Origin: Hymenobacter sp. DG01
GTDB lineage: Bacteria; Bacteroidota; Bacteroidia; Cytophagales; Hymenobacteraceae
Length of the DNA: 64,000 nucleotides
Direction: 5' to 3'
Assembly: GCF_006352025.1 (NCBI RefSeq)
Contig: NZ_CP040936.1
Location: 3,536,001 to 3,600,000, forward strand
This document shows, piece after piece, positions 24,983 through 34,413 of the stretch (the first letter of the stretch is position 1; every line of letters starts with the position of its first letter). The notes under the pieces are model-generated. The model saw nothing but the letters and a program-made list of their open reading frames with translations, was not told the origin of the DNA and made no database searches. The position numbers were made by a program, and so were the translations under genes.

Positions 24983-26815
24983 CTAATTCACTACATCGCC
25001 GCGGAGCTTGCGGAACCGTTTGCGGGCTTCGGCTACGTAAATACTACCGGGGTACTTCACCAGTACTTGGTTGTAGAGCTCTTGGGCTTTGCCAAAGTCC
25101 CGTAGGTTTTCTTCCTGGATGCTGGCCGCCAGAAACAGGGCATCATCGCTCAGTACATCGTACTTGGGGTTGGCCGTAATACTCTCCAGCGTGACCAGGG
25201 CGGCGGGGTAGTCGCCGGTGCGGCGCAGCAGCTGGGCCTTCAGAAACCGGGCTTCGTCCTGCAGGGCGTGGCCGGGGTGCTTCTGCAGCAGCGCATCAAG
25301 GCCGCGCAGGGCATCCGGAATCTTGTTCTGAAACACCAGCTGCTCTACCGCCGCGTAGTCGCGTAGGGCCACTCCAGCGGTATCCATAGCCGTATTGTCG
25401 GTGATGAGCAGGCTGAGCTGCATGGCATCATTGGCAATTTCGCGGCTGGTTGCCTGCTTGAGAATGTCGAGGTGGCTTTGGGCCAGCTTAAAGTCGCCGG
25501 CAAAATAGCTGAGGCGGGCATTGCGCAGCTTGGCATCGTAGCCCAGGGGAGTGTCTTTGTGCGACTTTTCCACCTGCGAGTACAGCAGCGTAGCTTCCCA
25601 GGGCTCGGCGCGCAGCAGGTAAATGTCGGCCAAGTCAATCTTGGCCTGGTCCACTACATCAAGGCTGGCGCGGGGCATTTCAATCACCTCCTGAAGCAAC
25701 TTGATGGCCGCTTCCTTGTCATCAAGCTGAAAGGCCAGCAGGGAGGCCATACTGCGCAGAACCGGCGCCGTTTCGGGGGTACGGCCGAGGTCAGAAAGCA
25801 CCTGCTGGTAGTCTTGCAGCAAACTGCGCAGCTGAGCGACGTTTACGGGGTAGGTAGTGCGAATCTGGTCCTCGCGGGTCTGCACGAGGCGCTGGCGGGC
25901 CAGAGCGTAGTAAGGCCGGCCCCGATACTCGCGCACCAGGTACTCGTACCCACTAATGGCGCTTTCGTAGTCTTTGTTGCGACGGGCAATTTCGGCCACC
26001 TCCAGCACCCGCTGCCCCTCGGTGCGGCCGCGCCGGTCAAGGGCTTTGGCCTGCACCAAGGCACCCGAAAAGTCGCGGCGCTGCACCTGCAGCCACAGCA
26101 GCAGCTCGCTATATACGCCGCGGTCGGGGTTCTTCTGCACCAAGGTCAGCAGCTCTTTTTCCAGGGCAGCAAAGTCCTTGTCGTCCTGCAGGCTGTTCTG
26201 GAGCATGTTGCGCACAAAGGGCAGCTGCTGTTCGTCGTCCTGCACCAGGCGCAGGGTTTCGCTCATCAGCTTATCGGTCTGGCCGCTTTGGGTGTAGAGC
26301 TGAATGAGCTGGGGGGCAAACTCCGTTTCGTTTTTGGCCAGCTCCCGGCCCCGCAGGTAGGTACGGGCGGTCAGTTCCGGTAGCGCGGCCTTCTGGAACT
26401 CGGTAGCTACCGGCACTACCTGGGCACTGCTCAGCTGGGTTAGAACCCGGTCCCATTGCTTCTGGGCCGCGCCCTGGTCGCCGGCTTTGGCGTACACCTG
26501 GCCCAGAGTTACACCTAGCGTCAGGTCGGTGGGACGCTGGCGCTGGGCTCGTTTTACCAGCTTCTCGGCCTCCTTGTCGCGCTTGAGCCCCTGCAGGGCG
26601 GCCAGGTAATCGGGCAGGATGTTGGGGGCCGTCTGCTCATCGGGGCGGAGGCGGCCGAACAGGTAGGCCGCTTTTTCATGCTCCCCGGTCCGCTCATACT
26701 CCCGGGCGAGCTGCACGGCACTGTCCTCGGACTGCTGCGCTACCACCGGTCCCGCCGCCAGCAGCAGGCTCACCAGGCTTGCCTGTCCTAAAATCAAACG
26801 CAACGACTTATTCAT
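24983..26815 (-). CDS. Exported tetratricopeptide repeat protein
   Basis: A 610-residue protein with a signal peptide (LILGQASLVSLLLAAGPVVA, cleavage before QQSED) and TPR-like helical pairs through most of its length, for example LAREYERTGEHEKAAYLFG near the start and FGKAQELYNQVLVKYPGSIYVAEARKRFRKL at the end, the latter like the outer-membrane BamD/CpoB type. The ATG at 26815 supplies the signal sequence. Location periplasmic. No catalytic domain is seen; a scaffold role in the envelope is inferred. Confidence 0.85.
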   Translation of the reverse strand: MNKSLRLILGQASLVSLLLAAGPVVAQQSEDSAVQLAREYERTGEHEKAAYLFGRLRPDEQTAPNILPDYLAALQGLKRDKEAEKLVKRAQRQRPTDLTLGVTLGQVYAKAGDQGAAQKQWDRVLTQLSSAQVVPVATEFQKAALPELTARTYLRGRELAKNETEFAPQLIQLYTQSGQTDKLMSETLRLVQDDEQQLPFVRNMLQNSLQDDKDFAALEKELLTLVQKNPDRGVYSELLLWLQVQRRDFSGALVQAKALDRRGRTEGQRVLEVAEIARRNKDYESAISGYEYLVREYRGRPYYALARQRLVQTREDQIRTTYPVNVAQLRSLLQDYQQVLSDLGRTPETAPVLRSMASLLAFQLDDKEAAIKLLQEVIEMPRASLDVVDQAKIDLADIYLLRAEPWEATLLYSQVEKSHKDTPLGYDAKLRNARLSYFAGDFKLAQSHLDILKQATSREIANDAMQLSLLITDNTAMDTAGVALRDYAAVEQLVFQNKIPDALRGLDALLQKHPGHALQDEARFLKAQLLRRTGDYPAALVTLESITANPKYDVLSDDALFLAASIQEENLRDFGKAQELYNQVLVKYPGSIYVAEARKRFRKLRGDVVN

Positions 26816-26861
26816 AGGCGCATAACGAAAAGACCCGGTCCGGAGTGCCGGACGGTGAACT

Positions 26862-26957
26862 AGTGAGATGGTGAAATGGTGAGTTCTGACGGACCATATG
26901 CGCCACTTGCGCCAACGGAACTGCAAACTCCCCATTTCACTGGTTCGCTACCTCACT
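26862..26957. repeat. Structured repeat upstream of the TPR gene
   Basis: GTGAAATGG (26871-26879) pairs with CCATTTCAC (26932-26940), outer AGTGAG (26862-26867) with CTCACT (26952-26957), inner AGTTC with GAACT. The left arm repeats GTGAGATGGTGAAATGGTGAG. A separate GTCCGG-AGTG-CCGGAC hairpin sits at 26838-26853. Together these fill the leader before the TPR start. Confidence 0.55.
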
Positions 26958-26967
26958 AACCCGACAC

Positions 26968-27005
26968 TAAAAAAGGGCCGCACCCTAAGGTACGGCCCTT
27001 TTTTG
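26968..27005. terminator. Intrinsic terminator after ppiD
   Basis: AAAAAGGGCCG / CGGCCCTTTTTT stem just behind the ppiD stop codon. Confidence 0.85.
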
Positions 27006-27023
27006 TGGTAAGCAGATTCCGAC

Positions 27024-29150
27024 TTAGAAGAACTTAGTGCGGTTGTCCTTGATGTTGGCGTGCTGCTTGATGGCTTCGTAGATGAGGCCGTCGGCACGGG
27101 CGGCGCGCTGAGCGGTCAGCTGCTGGCGCACCGTTTTCACGTCGGCGGTAGCGGGGGCGGGCTGTACGCTCACGGGCTCCACTATCAATACGCCCTGCTC
27201 ACCGGCAAAGGCCGCCGACTTCTGGCCAGGCTTCAGGCCGAAGGCTTTGCCCACGGCTACCGGCTCGCTACCCAGGCCCGGAATCAGGCCCTGGCCCAAC
27301 ACTACGCCTTCGGCCGTTTTTACCTGGGCGCCGTTGCCGTACGCCTGGGCAATCTGCTCTAGGGTGCCTCTGGTGCCGTTCAGCTTTTTCATGATTTGCT
27401 CAGCCTTCAGCTCGTTGCGCACGGCCGCCGTAATCTCGGGCTTGATGCTGGCCAGATCGGCCGTGCCCTTGCTCCGTTCACCGGTCAGGACCGCAATTAC
27501 GTACTGGTCACCGATTTCGAATACTTCCGATACGTCACCTACTTCGGTGGGCTCACCTTCGGGGTTTACACCGTAGGCCCAGCGCACTAGTTGGCGGGCA
27601 CCCTGCAGGTTGTTCACGGCCTGGTCGCCGCGGCCGAGGCCCTTGGCTTCCACTTTCTGCAGGCTCTTATCCTTGGCTACGGCCGCGCGGAAGGTTTCCA
27701 GGCTGGTAGCCTCCCCTTTCAGGGCCTGAGCTTTCTGGTAGGCCGCGTCGCGGGTGGCATCGGTGGGCTGGATGCTCTTCTGCACCGTGGCAACCTGGTA
27801 GGTTTGCGAGGTCTTGGGAGCCGTAATCTTGATGATGTGGTAGCCGAACGAGGTTTTTACCGGGGCTGGCAGCAGCCCGGCCGAGGTAGCGCCGAATATG
27901 GCATTCTCAAACTCGGGTACCATGCGGCCCTGCTGGAACCAGCCCAGGTCACCGCCGGTAGCGGTGGTGCCGTCGGTACCGTACTGGCGGGCCATAGCGG
28001 CGAAATCGGCGCCGGCTTTGATTTTATTGAGTACCTCGGTGGCTTTGGCTTTCGCTGCCGCGTCGGCCTCGGGGGTAGTACCCTCGGGCTTGATGAGGAT
28101 GTGGCTGGCCCGGGCCGCGGCCTGGGCTCCGGCCTTCTGGCCCGACACTTTGTAGAGGGAGTAAGTACCGTTTTCGGCGTAGGGACCATACACCTTGCCT
28201 ACCTGCAGGGGCAGTTGCTCGCGCAGCTTCTCGGGCATATCGGCCGGCGAGAGGTAGGCAGGGCTGGCGGGGTTGTCGGAGTTCAGCTTCACGAAGGCCG
28301 AATCAACGGGGGCCGTGGCAAACTGGGTAGCCAGCTCGTCCACGGTTTTGCGCACTGTAGCGCTGTCTTCGGCCGAGGCCGTCACGGGAATGGATACGTA
28401 CTCGATGCTGCGGCCGTCTTCCACTTTGTAGCGGCCCTTGTTCTTGTCGAGGTAGGCCTGCAGTTGGCTGTCGGTTACCTGCACGCTCGAGTCGGAGAGG
28501 GAGAAGTAAGGCACCAGCAGGTAGCGCAGGTTAGCGCGGGTGTTCTGGGCCTGGTCGAAGCGCTTGGCTTCGGCCGAGGTTACATAGGTGCTCAACTTCA
28601 GTAGGTTGTTGTACTTGCTGGCCATGCGCTCGGGTCCCAGGTTGGCTTCGAAGTTGCGGAAAGCCTCCTGGGCCTGGGGCGGCAGCTTGTCGAGGTTGCG
28701 CAGGTACTCAATTACCTTGGTGCGGTCGAACTGGCCGGTAGCCGGATCGGTGAAGGCCTGCCGGATGCTGGGGTGAACGTTGTTGCCCTGCACCATGTCG
28801 GTGAGCTCCTCGTCGGATACTTTCAGGCCCAGCTTGTCGAACTCCTTCTGGAAGGCAATACGGTAGATGGTCTGGTTCCAGGCCTGGTCGCGGAGGTAGC
28901 CCATCGCCTGCTCATCGGGCTGGCGCTGCTGCTGGGCAATGAAGCCTTGCTTGGCCTGTTCCAGGGTAGCGTTGAACGCCTCGTATTCCACCTTTTCACC
29001 AGCAATTTCACCGACCGTCAGATCATTCTTGCCGAAGATGCTGCTGCGGCCATATAGGAAGTCCCCCCCCAGCATAAAGAGCAGCAGGCCGATGATGATG
29101 GCCCCGACTGCCCAGCCCGATTTTTCTCGAATCGTGTTGATTAATGCCAT
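27024..29150 (-). CDS. ppiD: Peptidylprolyl isomerase PpiD (SurA N-domain and parvulin domain)
   Basis: A 708-residue inner-membrane-anchored periplasmic folding factor. One N-terminal helix (about 13-32, GWAVGAIIIGLLLFMLGGDFL) with a short cytoplasmic start MALINTIREKSG; SurA-N-type chaperone region (about 45-230); parvulin domain near 345-450 with ASHILIKPEG, FAAMARQYGTDGTTATGGDLGWFQQGRMVPEFE and FGYHIIKI. A second, degenerate PPIase-like region follows. Its position next to the lptC operon is consistent with an envelope-biogenesis neighbourhood. Confidence 0.93.
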   Translation of the reverse strand: MALINTIREKSGWAVGAIIIGLLLFMLGGDFLYGRSSIFGKNDLTVGEIAGEKVEYEAFNATLEQAKQGFIAQQQRQPDEQAMGYLRDQAWNQTIYRIAFQKEFDKLGLKVSDEELTDMVQGNNVHPSIRQAFTDPATGQFDRTKVIEYLRNLDKLPPQAQEAFRNFEANLGPERMASKYNNLLKLSTYVTSAEAKRFDQAQNTRANLRYLLVPYFSLSDSSVQVTDSQLQAYLDKNKGRYKVEDGRSIEYVSIPVTASAEDSATVRKTVDELATQFATAPVDSAFVKLNSDNPASPAYLSPADMPEKLREQLPLQVGKVYGPYAENGTYSLYKVSGQKAGAQAAARASHILIKPEGTTPEADAAAKAKATEVLNKIKAGADFAAMARQYGTDGTTATGGDLGWFQQGRMVPEFENAIFGATSAGLLPAPVKTSFGYHIIKITAPKTSQTYQVATVQKSIQPTDATRDAAYQKAQALKGEATSLETFRAAVAKDKSLQKVEAKGLGRGDQAVNNLQGARQLVRWAYGVNPEGEPTEVGDVSEVFEIGDQYVIAVLTGERSKGTADLASIKPEITAAVRNELKAEQIMKKLNGTRGTLEQIAQAYGNGAQVKTAEGVVLGQGLIPGLGSEPVAVGKAFGLKPGQKSAAFAGEQGVLIVEPVSVQPAPATADVKTVRQQLTAQRAARADGLIYEAIKQHANIKDNRTKFF

Positions 29151-29201
29151 TTACTTGAAAAAAAGCGCAGTAAGAAAAGTGGAAAGAGGCGCAAAATAAC
29201 C

Positions 29202-29237
29202 AAAAAACACGGTCATTCGGTAATGAAATGACCGTGT
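29202..29237 (-). terminator. Intrinsic terminator of the coaX-lptC operon (proximal to ppiD)
   Basis: On the minus strand ACACGGTCATT / AATGACCGTGT is followed by TTTTTT. It lies 52 bases before the ppiD start. Confidence 0.85.
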
Positions 29238-29282
29238 CTCAGCCAGATAAGCCACTAGGGTAAGCATGGGCAGCGCTTACCA

Positions 29283-29321
29283 TAAAAAAAGCCTTTCCTC
29301 TGATGCGAGAAAGGCTTTTCT
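29283..29321. terminator. First of two tandem terminators after the coaX-lptC operon
   Basis: AAAAAAAGCCTTTC / GAAAGGCTTTTC hairpin, 81 bases after the last gene of the operon. With the hairpin at 29202-29237 it makes a double stop before ppiD. Confidence 0.85.
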
Positions 29322-29401
29322 TACGATGAAGGGGTAGGGCGCTAAAGTAAGGCAGTCCGTTGAAGTACGCGCCGGCCGCAGGTAGGGCTCCGCCGACGGT
29401 T

Positions 29402-29668
29402 TTAGCGTTTCTTTTTGGTCTGTTTTCTGGCCGCTGCTTCGGCGGCTTTGCGGGCCGCTTCGGCTTCGGCAGCGGCTATCTTGTCTTTCTGGCGCAGGTA
29501 GCGCAGCCAGATAACGGCCCCGAAGGAAAGCATGAACAGCCAGTAGTTTTGATAAAGCCCTTCCATGTTGCCCGTTGCCAGGGTTTGGTAAGAGGCGATA
29601 ACAAAGGTTACGACGCCCACAACAAACAGAAGAGTACGGCTGATACCAGGGTCCCAAAAACGTTTCAT
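29402..29668 (-). CDS. Small two-helix membrane protein in the lptC operon
   Basis: An 88-residue protein: helix 1 about residues 11-30 (TLLFVVGVVTFVIASYQTL), helix 2 about 40-58 (NYWLFMLSFGAVIWLRYL), then an alanine/lysine coiled-coil-like tail (AAAEAEAARKAAEAAARKQTKKKR). It begins 7 bases after lptC, so it is part of that operon. Unknown function; the gene order suggests envelope work. Confidence 0.75.
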   Translation of the reverse strand: MKRFWDPGISRTLLFVVGVVTFVIASYQTLATGNMEGLYQNYWLFMLSFGAVIWLRYLRQKDKIAAAEAEAARKAAEAAARKQTKKKR

Positions 29669-29675
29669 GCAGTAA

Positions 29676-30266
29676 TTAACGGGTAGCCGCCGGAGCGGGG
29701 TTGACCGTGGGCGCGTTTTGAAGGGTGAAGACGCCAGTAGGATCGAGGATGGTGTAGAGCGAGAAATCCTGGTTGGCCGTCAGGCCCCGGCCGGTCAGCA
29801 CTTCGGTGGGGGTAGTAACCCGGATTTCGGTTTCCTTCTTGGTGTAGATCAGGGCTTTGTTCTGATCGAAGAAAGCTTCCTCGGTGTTCATGCTCTGCTG
29901 CTTGGGTACATTGGTCACGCGCACATTGCCGCGCAGGGTGTACACGCTGGTGCTTTTCTCAAACAGGCCATAATTGCCTTTGATGGTGTTCACCACGGTA
30001 GCCCCATCCTGCCCCAGAAAGGTAATTTCGACTCCCTTGGGGTAAATCTGGTTGCCATTCTCGAAGTCCTGCCGCAGCGGAGACGTCAGCCGGATGCGAA
30101 GCTTAGCCGAGTCGCTCACAATCATGAGCAGGTTCTGGGTTTCCATGGTGGGGCCCGTGTACGTGACCTTCTTGGCCGCCACTTCTTCTTCCCGCTTGTG
30201 GCAGCCGGCCAGGGCACTGGCCAGAAGCAGCCCTGGCACCAGGTAACGGAAATAGCCTGGAGTCAT
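29676..30266 (-). CDS. lptC: LPS export periplasmic protein LptC, lipoprotein form
   Basis: A 196-residue protein with a signal and lipobox (LASALAGC, Cys22), unlike the membrane-helix anchored enterobacterial LptC. The body has the LptC jellyroll features: MIVSDSAKLRIRLTSP, IYPKGVEITFLGQDG, TIKGNYGLFEKSTSVYTLRGNVRV and LTANQDFS. It links LptFGB to LptA in moving LPS to the outer membrane. It follows the outer-membrane protein gene by 9 bases. Confidence 0.88.
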   Translation of the reverse strand: MTPGYFRYLVPGLLLASALAGCHKREEEVAAKKVTYTGPTMETQNLLMIVSDSAKLRIRLTSPLRQDFENGNQIYPKGVEITFLGQDGATVVNTIKGNYGLFEKSTSVYTLRGNVRVTNVPKQQSMNTEEAFFDQNKALIYTKKETEIRVTTPTEVLTGRGLTANQDFSLYTILDPTGVFTLQNAPTVNPAPAATR

Positions 30267-30275
30267 GATGGGGCC

Positions 30276-31628
30276 TTATTGGATGCGGCGCTTGATAAAC
30301 CAGCGGTTATTCAGGGTCACGCCCAGCTGCATGCGCACGTAGTCTTCTTTCACGTTGCGCTCCAGAGTACCATCGGCCAACTGCAGGGTGTTGGTGTTGC
30401 CCCGCTGCCCGTACATAAACGCCAGGCTGATGGTGGTAGCATCAAGCGGCGTAGCGGTAGGCAAAGGGAAAGCAAAGCCCCAGCTTACAGCCCGGTCGTA
30501 GAGGGTGTTGCCCCCGGGGCGGTACGGCAGCTGCGCCACGCTCAAACCCGCCCGGTAGGTTACCCGCTTAAAGTAGCTATCCACCGAGGCTACGTCCGGT
30601 GTCAGCTCTCCGCCTATTGCCATGCGGTACGTATCGCTGAGCGGAATGCCAGCCGTGCCGCCCTGCTCGCCAAAGGCCCGGAACTGCGACCACTGCTGCC
30701 GGGTACCTTCTAGGCTCACGCTCCAGCTCCGGTTATCATCGAGGCTGATGCCGAACTGGGTGAGCGCGGGCACCTGAGCCCGGCCTGTAGCATCAACTTC
30801 CAGTGCCGTAAGCGAGGACTGCAGGCCTACATAGGTTTGCCGGATCAGGCTCAGGCTTCGCTCCCCGTTCAGGTTGGAGCGGAAGCTGTAGGTGCCGCCC
30901 AGGTTGTAGTTCAGCTTGTCGTTGAACTTACCCCGGTAGTGCGCCCCGGCTCGAAAGGCAAAGTCAGAGTAATGGATGTGCTGCTGGTAGATGTCGCGGC
31001 TGGCAAGCTCCAGTGGAATGCTAGAGGTACCCACACGGGTTCCGGCCTCCTGGTCAATGCTGCCGAAAACGTACCCTACCGACACGCCGGCCGTGAGCCC
31101 TTTTCCTACCCGTACGGCATGGCTCATGTAGGCCTCGGCTAGTCCGCCGCTGCCCTTGTACTGCTTCTCTACCTGCGCGGTCTGGTCGCCAACTACACTG
31201 TTGTCGATAGTCGTGGATTCGTAATCAACGGCGCTGTAGGGCTTCAGGCCGATGGCGCCCGCCCAGCGCCGGTTGATGGGCACTGCCAGCGCCAGGTAGC
31301 CCAGATTGGCCGAGCCCGTGCGCTGCCGGCTTACGTTGTTGCGCAGCGTTTTGAACTGCCCGCTGTAGCCACCTTCAAAAGTGGTGCGGGTAGTGTAGTA
31401 GATCAGCGCCGGGTTAATTTCATTGACGTTTACGCTGTTGGGCGCCGCTACCCCAATGCCGCCCATTGCCATTTGCCGCACGCCGCCGGAGTTCAGGCTG
31501 GCATCGCCCAGGCCCAGGCGCGAGTAAGGCGAGTTGCCGAGGCCCTGCCCCAGTACGGCCGGCGAAGCCACCAGCAAGCCCAGCAGCGAAAGACCACCGG
31601 CCAGGCCGGTGAAGTTAGGTTGAGACAT
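30276..31628 (-). CDS. Outer membrane beta-barrel protein
   Basis: A 450-residue exported protein: signal peptide ending near SPAVLGQ, then GLGNSPYSRLGLGD, a start shared by a family of Bacteroidota outer-membrane proteins. Alternating hydrophobic/polar segments and a C-terminal barrel strand ending with RRIQ follow. FadL/OmpP1-like by overall type. Its start codon overlaps the coaX end by 14 bases and lptC follows after 9 bases: coaX, OMP, lptC and the small membrane protein form one operon. Cargo is unknown. Confidence 0.8.
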   Translation of the reverse strand: MSQPNFTGLAGGLSLLGLLVASPAVLGQGLGNSPYSRLGLGDASLNSGGVRQMAMGGIGVAAPNSVNVNEINPALIYYTTRTTFEGGYSGQFKTLRNNVSRQRTGSANLGYLALAVPINRRWAGAIGLKPYSAVDYESTTIDNSVVGDQTAQVEKQYKGSGGLAEAYMSHAVRVGKGLTAGVSVGYVFGSIDQEAGTRVGTSSIPLELASRDIYQQHIHYSDFAFRAGAHYRGKFNDKLNYNLGGTYSFRSNLNGERSLSLIRQTYVGLQSSLTALEVDATGRAQVPALTQFGISLDDNRSWSVSLEGTRQQWSQFRAFGEQGGTAGIPLSDTYRMAIGGELTPDVASVDSYFKRVTYRAGLSVAQLPYRPGGNTLYDRAVSWGFAFPLPTATPLDATTISLAFMYGQRGNTNTLQLADGTLERNVKEDYVRMQLGVTLNNRWFIKRRIQ

Positions 31629-32358
31629 GGTGTACTAAAATTCGGTGGAGCCCAATCAGCACGAGCTCTGGAATAACAAAGATAGGTCCTTTCAAGCGGG
31701 CACGGAAAAAAGCCGCATCCCCGCCGGCCAGCACCACGGCCAGACCGGGGTAGCGGGCCTCATAGTCGGCCAGCAGGCCGCGCACTTCAGCTACAGCCCC
31801 GTTCATTACCCCACTCCGAATTGCGGACTGCGTATCGTCGCCGGTGAGGGGCACGGGGGCAGCCGGGTCCGTGAGGTGGGTTACCAACGGCAGCCGGCCC
31901 GTAAACGTGTGCAGGGCCTGAAACCGCATGGACAGCCCCGGCGCGATACTGCCGCCCCGGAACGTATGGCCGCCTTCTACCAAGTCGCACTTAATGGCTG
32001 TGCCGGCGTCCACAATCAGTACGGTGCGGGCCGGCAGCAGCCAGGCAGCACCCACCGCCGCGGCCAGCCGGTCGGCGCCCAGGGTGTGGGGGGTAGCGTA
32101 GGCGTTGGCAATGGGTAGCGGGGTAGCAGCCGGAGCAAACTCCAGCACCTGCCCGGGCACCTGCTGCCGCAACTCGGTGGCCCAGGCAGTGGTCGGCTCG
32201 GCCACGGAAGCTACTATCCCATGCTCGGGCCGGAGCCGCGCCACGGCTGCGCGCACCTGCTCCGGCGTTTGGCCAGTAGCCGACTCTACCAGTACATCGG
32301 CTTCAAAGCAGCCATACTTCACGGCTGTGTTACCAATATCAAGGGCCAGGGTGCGCAA
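31615..32358 (-). CDS. coaX: Type III pantothenate kinase
   Basis: A 247-residue ASKHA-fold kinase catalysing the first step from pantothenate to CoA. DIGNTAVKYG near residue 7 is the phosphate-1 motif, TLGADRLAAAVGA and VDAGTAIKCDLV (phosphate-2, usually DAGTA) follow, then GGSIAPGLSMRFQAL. All family motifs are intact. It uses beta-alanine-derived pantothenate made by panC/panD elsewhere in this window. It is the first gene of the lptC operon and is preceded by a structured repeat. Confidence 0.95.
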   Translation of the reverse strand: MRTLALDIGNTAVKYGCFEADVLVESATGQTPEQVRAAVARLRPEHGIVASVAEPTTAWATELRQQVPGQVLEFAPAATPLPIANAYATPHTLGADRLAAAVGAAWLLPARTVLIVDAGTAIKCDLVEGGHTFRGGSIAPGLSMRFQALHTFTGRLPLVTHLTDPAAPVPLTGDDTQSAIRSGVMNGAVAEVRGLLADYEARYPGLAVVLAGGDAAFFRARLKGPIFVIPELVLIGLHRILVHHVST

Positions 32359-32381
32359 GAGATGGAAGGATGAGGTAGTGA

Positions 32382-32467
32382 AATAGTAAAATGGTGAGGC
32401 TGCTGTTCGGGTGGCACCACTCGCGCGGTTTGTGCCGGCTGAACAGCAACCTCACCATTTTATTATT
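32382..32467. repeat. Long hairpin repeat upstream of coaX
   Basis: AATAGTAAAATGGTGAGG...TGCTGTTC (32382-32407) pairs with GAACAGCA...CCTCACCATTTTATTATT (32440-32467), with one bulge; the loop holds GTGGCAC / GTGCC. The left arm has the same word set (GTGAAAT, ATGGTGAGG) as the repeat at 26862-26957. Confidence 0.65.
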
Positions 32468-32516
32468 GCAGTCGGTTCACTGCTAAGAGCCGGCAGGGGC
32501 CGGCACGGTTGCGTGC

Positions 32517-34316
32517 CTACATGAAATACTTCAGGCGGATAACTTCCTTCTCGGTGAGGAAACGCCACTTACCACGGGGCAGGTCCTTTTTGGTCAGGCC
32601 AGCGTACTGCACTCGGTCCAGGGTTACCACGTCGTAGCCCAAGTGCTCGAAGATGCGGCGCACAATGCGGTTACGGCCAATGTGGATTTCCACCCCCACG
32701 AAGTGCGGATTACCCGCTACCACGGCCACGTCGTCCACCTCAGCTTTACCATCTTCCAGCTCCAGGCCCTCGGCAATCTGGCGCAGGTGCTCCTCGGTCA
32801 GGGGCTTATCGAGTTCTACCTGGTAGATTTTCTTGTTGCGGTGCGAGGGATGAGACAGTTTCTGGGCTACTTCCCCGTCGTTGGTGAAGAGCAGCAGGCC
32901 CGTGGTATTGCGGTCCAAGCGGCCCACCGGAAACACGCGCTCCTTTGAGGCGCTTTTCACCAGCTCCATTACCGTGCGCCGGCCTTCCGGGTCGTCGGTA
33001 GTCGTGATGTAGTCCTTGGGCTTGTTGAGCAGCACATACACCAACTTCTCGCGGTTGAGGTTGGTTTTGCCGTACTGCACCGTGTCGGAAGGCTGCACCT
33101 TGTAGCCCATTTCCGTTACAACTTCCCCATTCACCTTGATTTCGCCGGCGGCAATCAGCGCATCGGCCTCCCGGCGGGAGCAAATGCCCGCGTTGGCGAT
33201 GTAGCGGTTCAGACGCACCTCACCGCTGGCCAGGTCGTCTTCCTCGCGGCGGCGCTTGTTGCCGCGCATTTTATCTTCCTCGTAAAACTTGAGGTTTTTG
33301 TAGTCGGGCGCTTCCCCGGCTACTTCCCCAAACTTACGCTTGCCGGCCTGGTTCGATTCGGGTGTTTGCTTGCCCCTACCCTTAAATTCGTCGTGAGCCC
33401 GCTTCGGGCGCTCCTCAAACGAGCGTGCCTCCCGGGGCTGCCGGAAACCACCAGCCCGCTCCTCACCGAACGAACGGTTCTCCCGCTTGTCGGGGCTGCC
33501 GAAGCTGCCCGGACGAGCGGTCCGCTTTTCCCCGAAGCTTCCGCCCCCGAAGCCGCCTTCGCGGCGCTCACCCCCGAAGCCACCCGGCTTGCGGTTGCTG
33601 AACTCGCGCCGGCTGTTGCTTTCCGGGTTCTGCTCAAAGCGCCGGTCATCAGAACGCTCAGCCCGGTGGTCCGTAGGCAGATCATCGGGGCGGCCCCGGT
33701 AGTCGAAGGGCCGGGCCGGCCGGATTTCCCGCTCCCCTTCCGCAGCAGGGCGACGGCTCTGGTTGTCGCGGAACTCCCGCGGCTGGAAACCTTCCGTGCG
33801 GGGCTCGTCCTGACTGTTGGGGTTTTGTTTAACAAACCGACGGTTCCGCTCACCGGGCAGGCCGCGGGGTACGGTAGGCTTGCCCTCTTGGCTGTAAGGC
33901 TGGCCCTGCCAGGATTTCTTGGGTTCGAAGGAGCGCACCGGCCGCTCGTCGCGACGGTCCTCACCTCCTTCAAAGCGTCGGGCGCCGCCCTGCTGCCCGT
34001 AGCCGCCGCTCCGCCCTTCATTGTTACGGGAGAAACCGCCACCGGCTGCCCCAAACTTCTTGGTGCTGCCAAAGCCCCCTACCCCTCCAAATTTCTTCGG
34101 GCTGGTGAAGCTGCCGCTGGCCGGACGGCCAAAGCCGGGCCGCTCGTTGCCGCGGGCATCATCGCGGCCGCCGAAGCGCGGGGCGCTGCCTGCTCCCCGC
34201 TCGTCACGGTTGCGACCGGGCTGAGAGAATTTGCGGAAGCCCTCGCCCCCGCTGGAGTTGCCGGTGGGGCGGCCACGGCGGCCGGGCGTATCGCCGGAGA
34301 AGTGTTTCTTGCCCAT
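32517..34316 (-). CDS. rRNA pseudouridine synthase (RluB/RsuA type) with long low-complexity N-terminus
   Basis: A 599-residue protein. Residues 1 to about 360 are low-complexity and rich in Gly, Arg, Phe, Ser and Glu, with many RGG, GGF and FGG units. The enzyme follows: S4 RNA-binding domain about 366-415 (VRLNRYIANAGICSRREAD), catalytic GRLDRNTTGLL at 465-475 with Asp468, and the C-terminal IHIGRNRIVRRIFEHLGYDV. Normal family members are about 240-300 residues. The enzyme modifies 23S or 16S rRNA uridines; the extension probably binds RNA. It starts at an ATG with no better internal start conserved in the family except near residue 350. Confidence 0.9.
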   Translation of the reverse strand: MGKKHFSGDTPGRRGRPTGNSSGGEGFRKFSQPGRNRDERGAGSAPRFGGRDDARGNERPGFGRPASGSFTSPKKFGGVGGFGSTKKFGAAGGGFSRNNEGRSGGYGQQGGARRFEGGEDRRDERPVRSFEPKKSWQGQPYSQEGKPTVPRGLPGERNRRFVKQNPNSQDEPRTEGFQPREFRDNQSRRPAAEGEREIRPARPFDYRGRPDDLPTDHRAERSDDRRFEQNPESNSRREFSNRKPGGFGGERREGGFGGGSFGEKRTARPGSFGSPDKRENRSFGEERAGGFRQPREARSFEERPKRAHDEFKGRGKQTPESNQAGKRKFGEVAGEAPDYKNLKFYEEDKMRGNKRRREEDDLASGEVRLNRYIANAGICSRREADALIAAGEIKVNGEVVTEMGYKVQPSDTVQYGKTNLNREKLVYVLLNKPKDYITTTDDPEGRRTVMELVKSASKERVFPVGRLDRNTTGLLLFTNDGEVAQKLSHPSHRNKKIYQVELDKPLTEEHLRQIAEGLELEDGKAEVDDVAVVAGNPHFVGVEIHIGRNRIVRRIFEHLGYDVVTLDRVQYAGLTKKDLPRGKWRFLTEKEVIRLKYFM

Positions 34317-34413
34317 ACTGGAAGAAGCGTGCGTGCCGTATCGCTACGGTACTGTAGTAGAAAAATCAGGTTCAAAACTCAGGAAGCCCATAACGAACGG
34401 CTTCTGAAAACAG

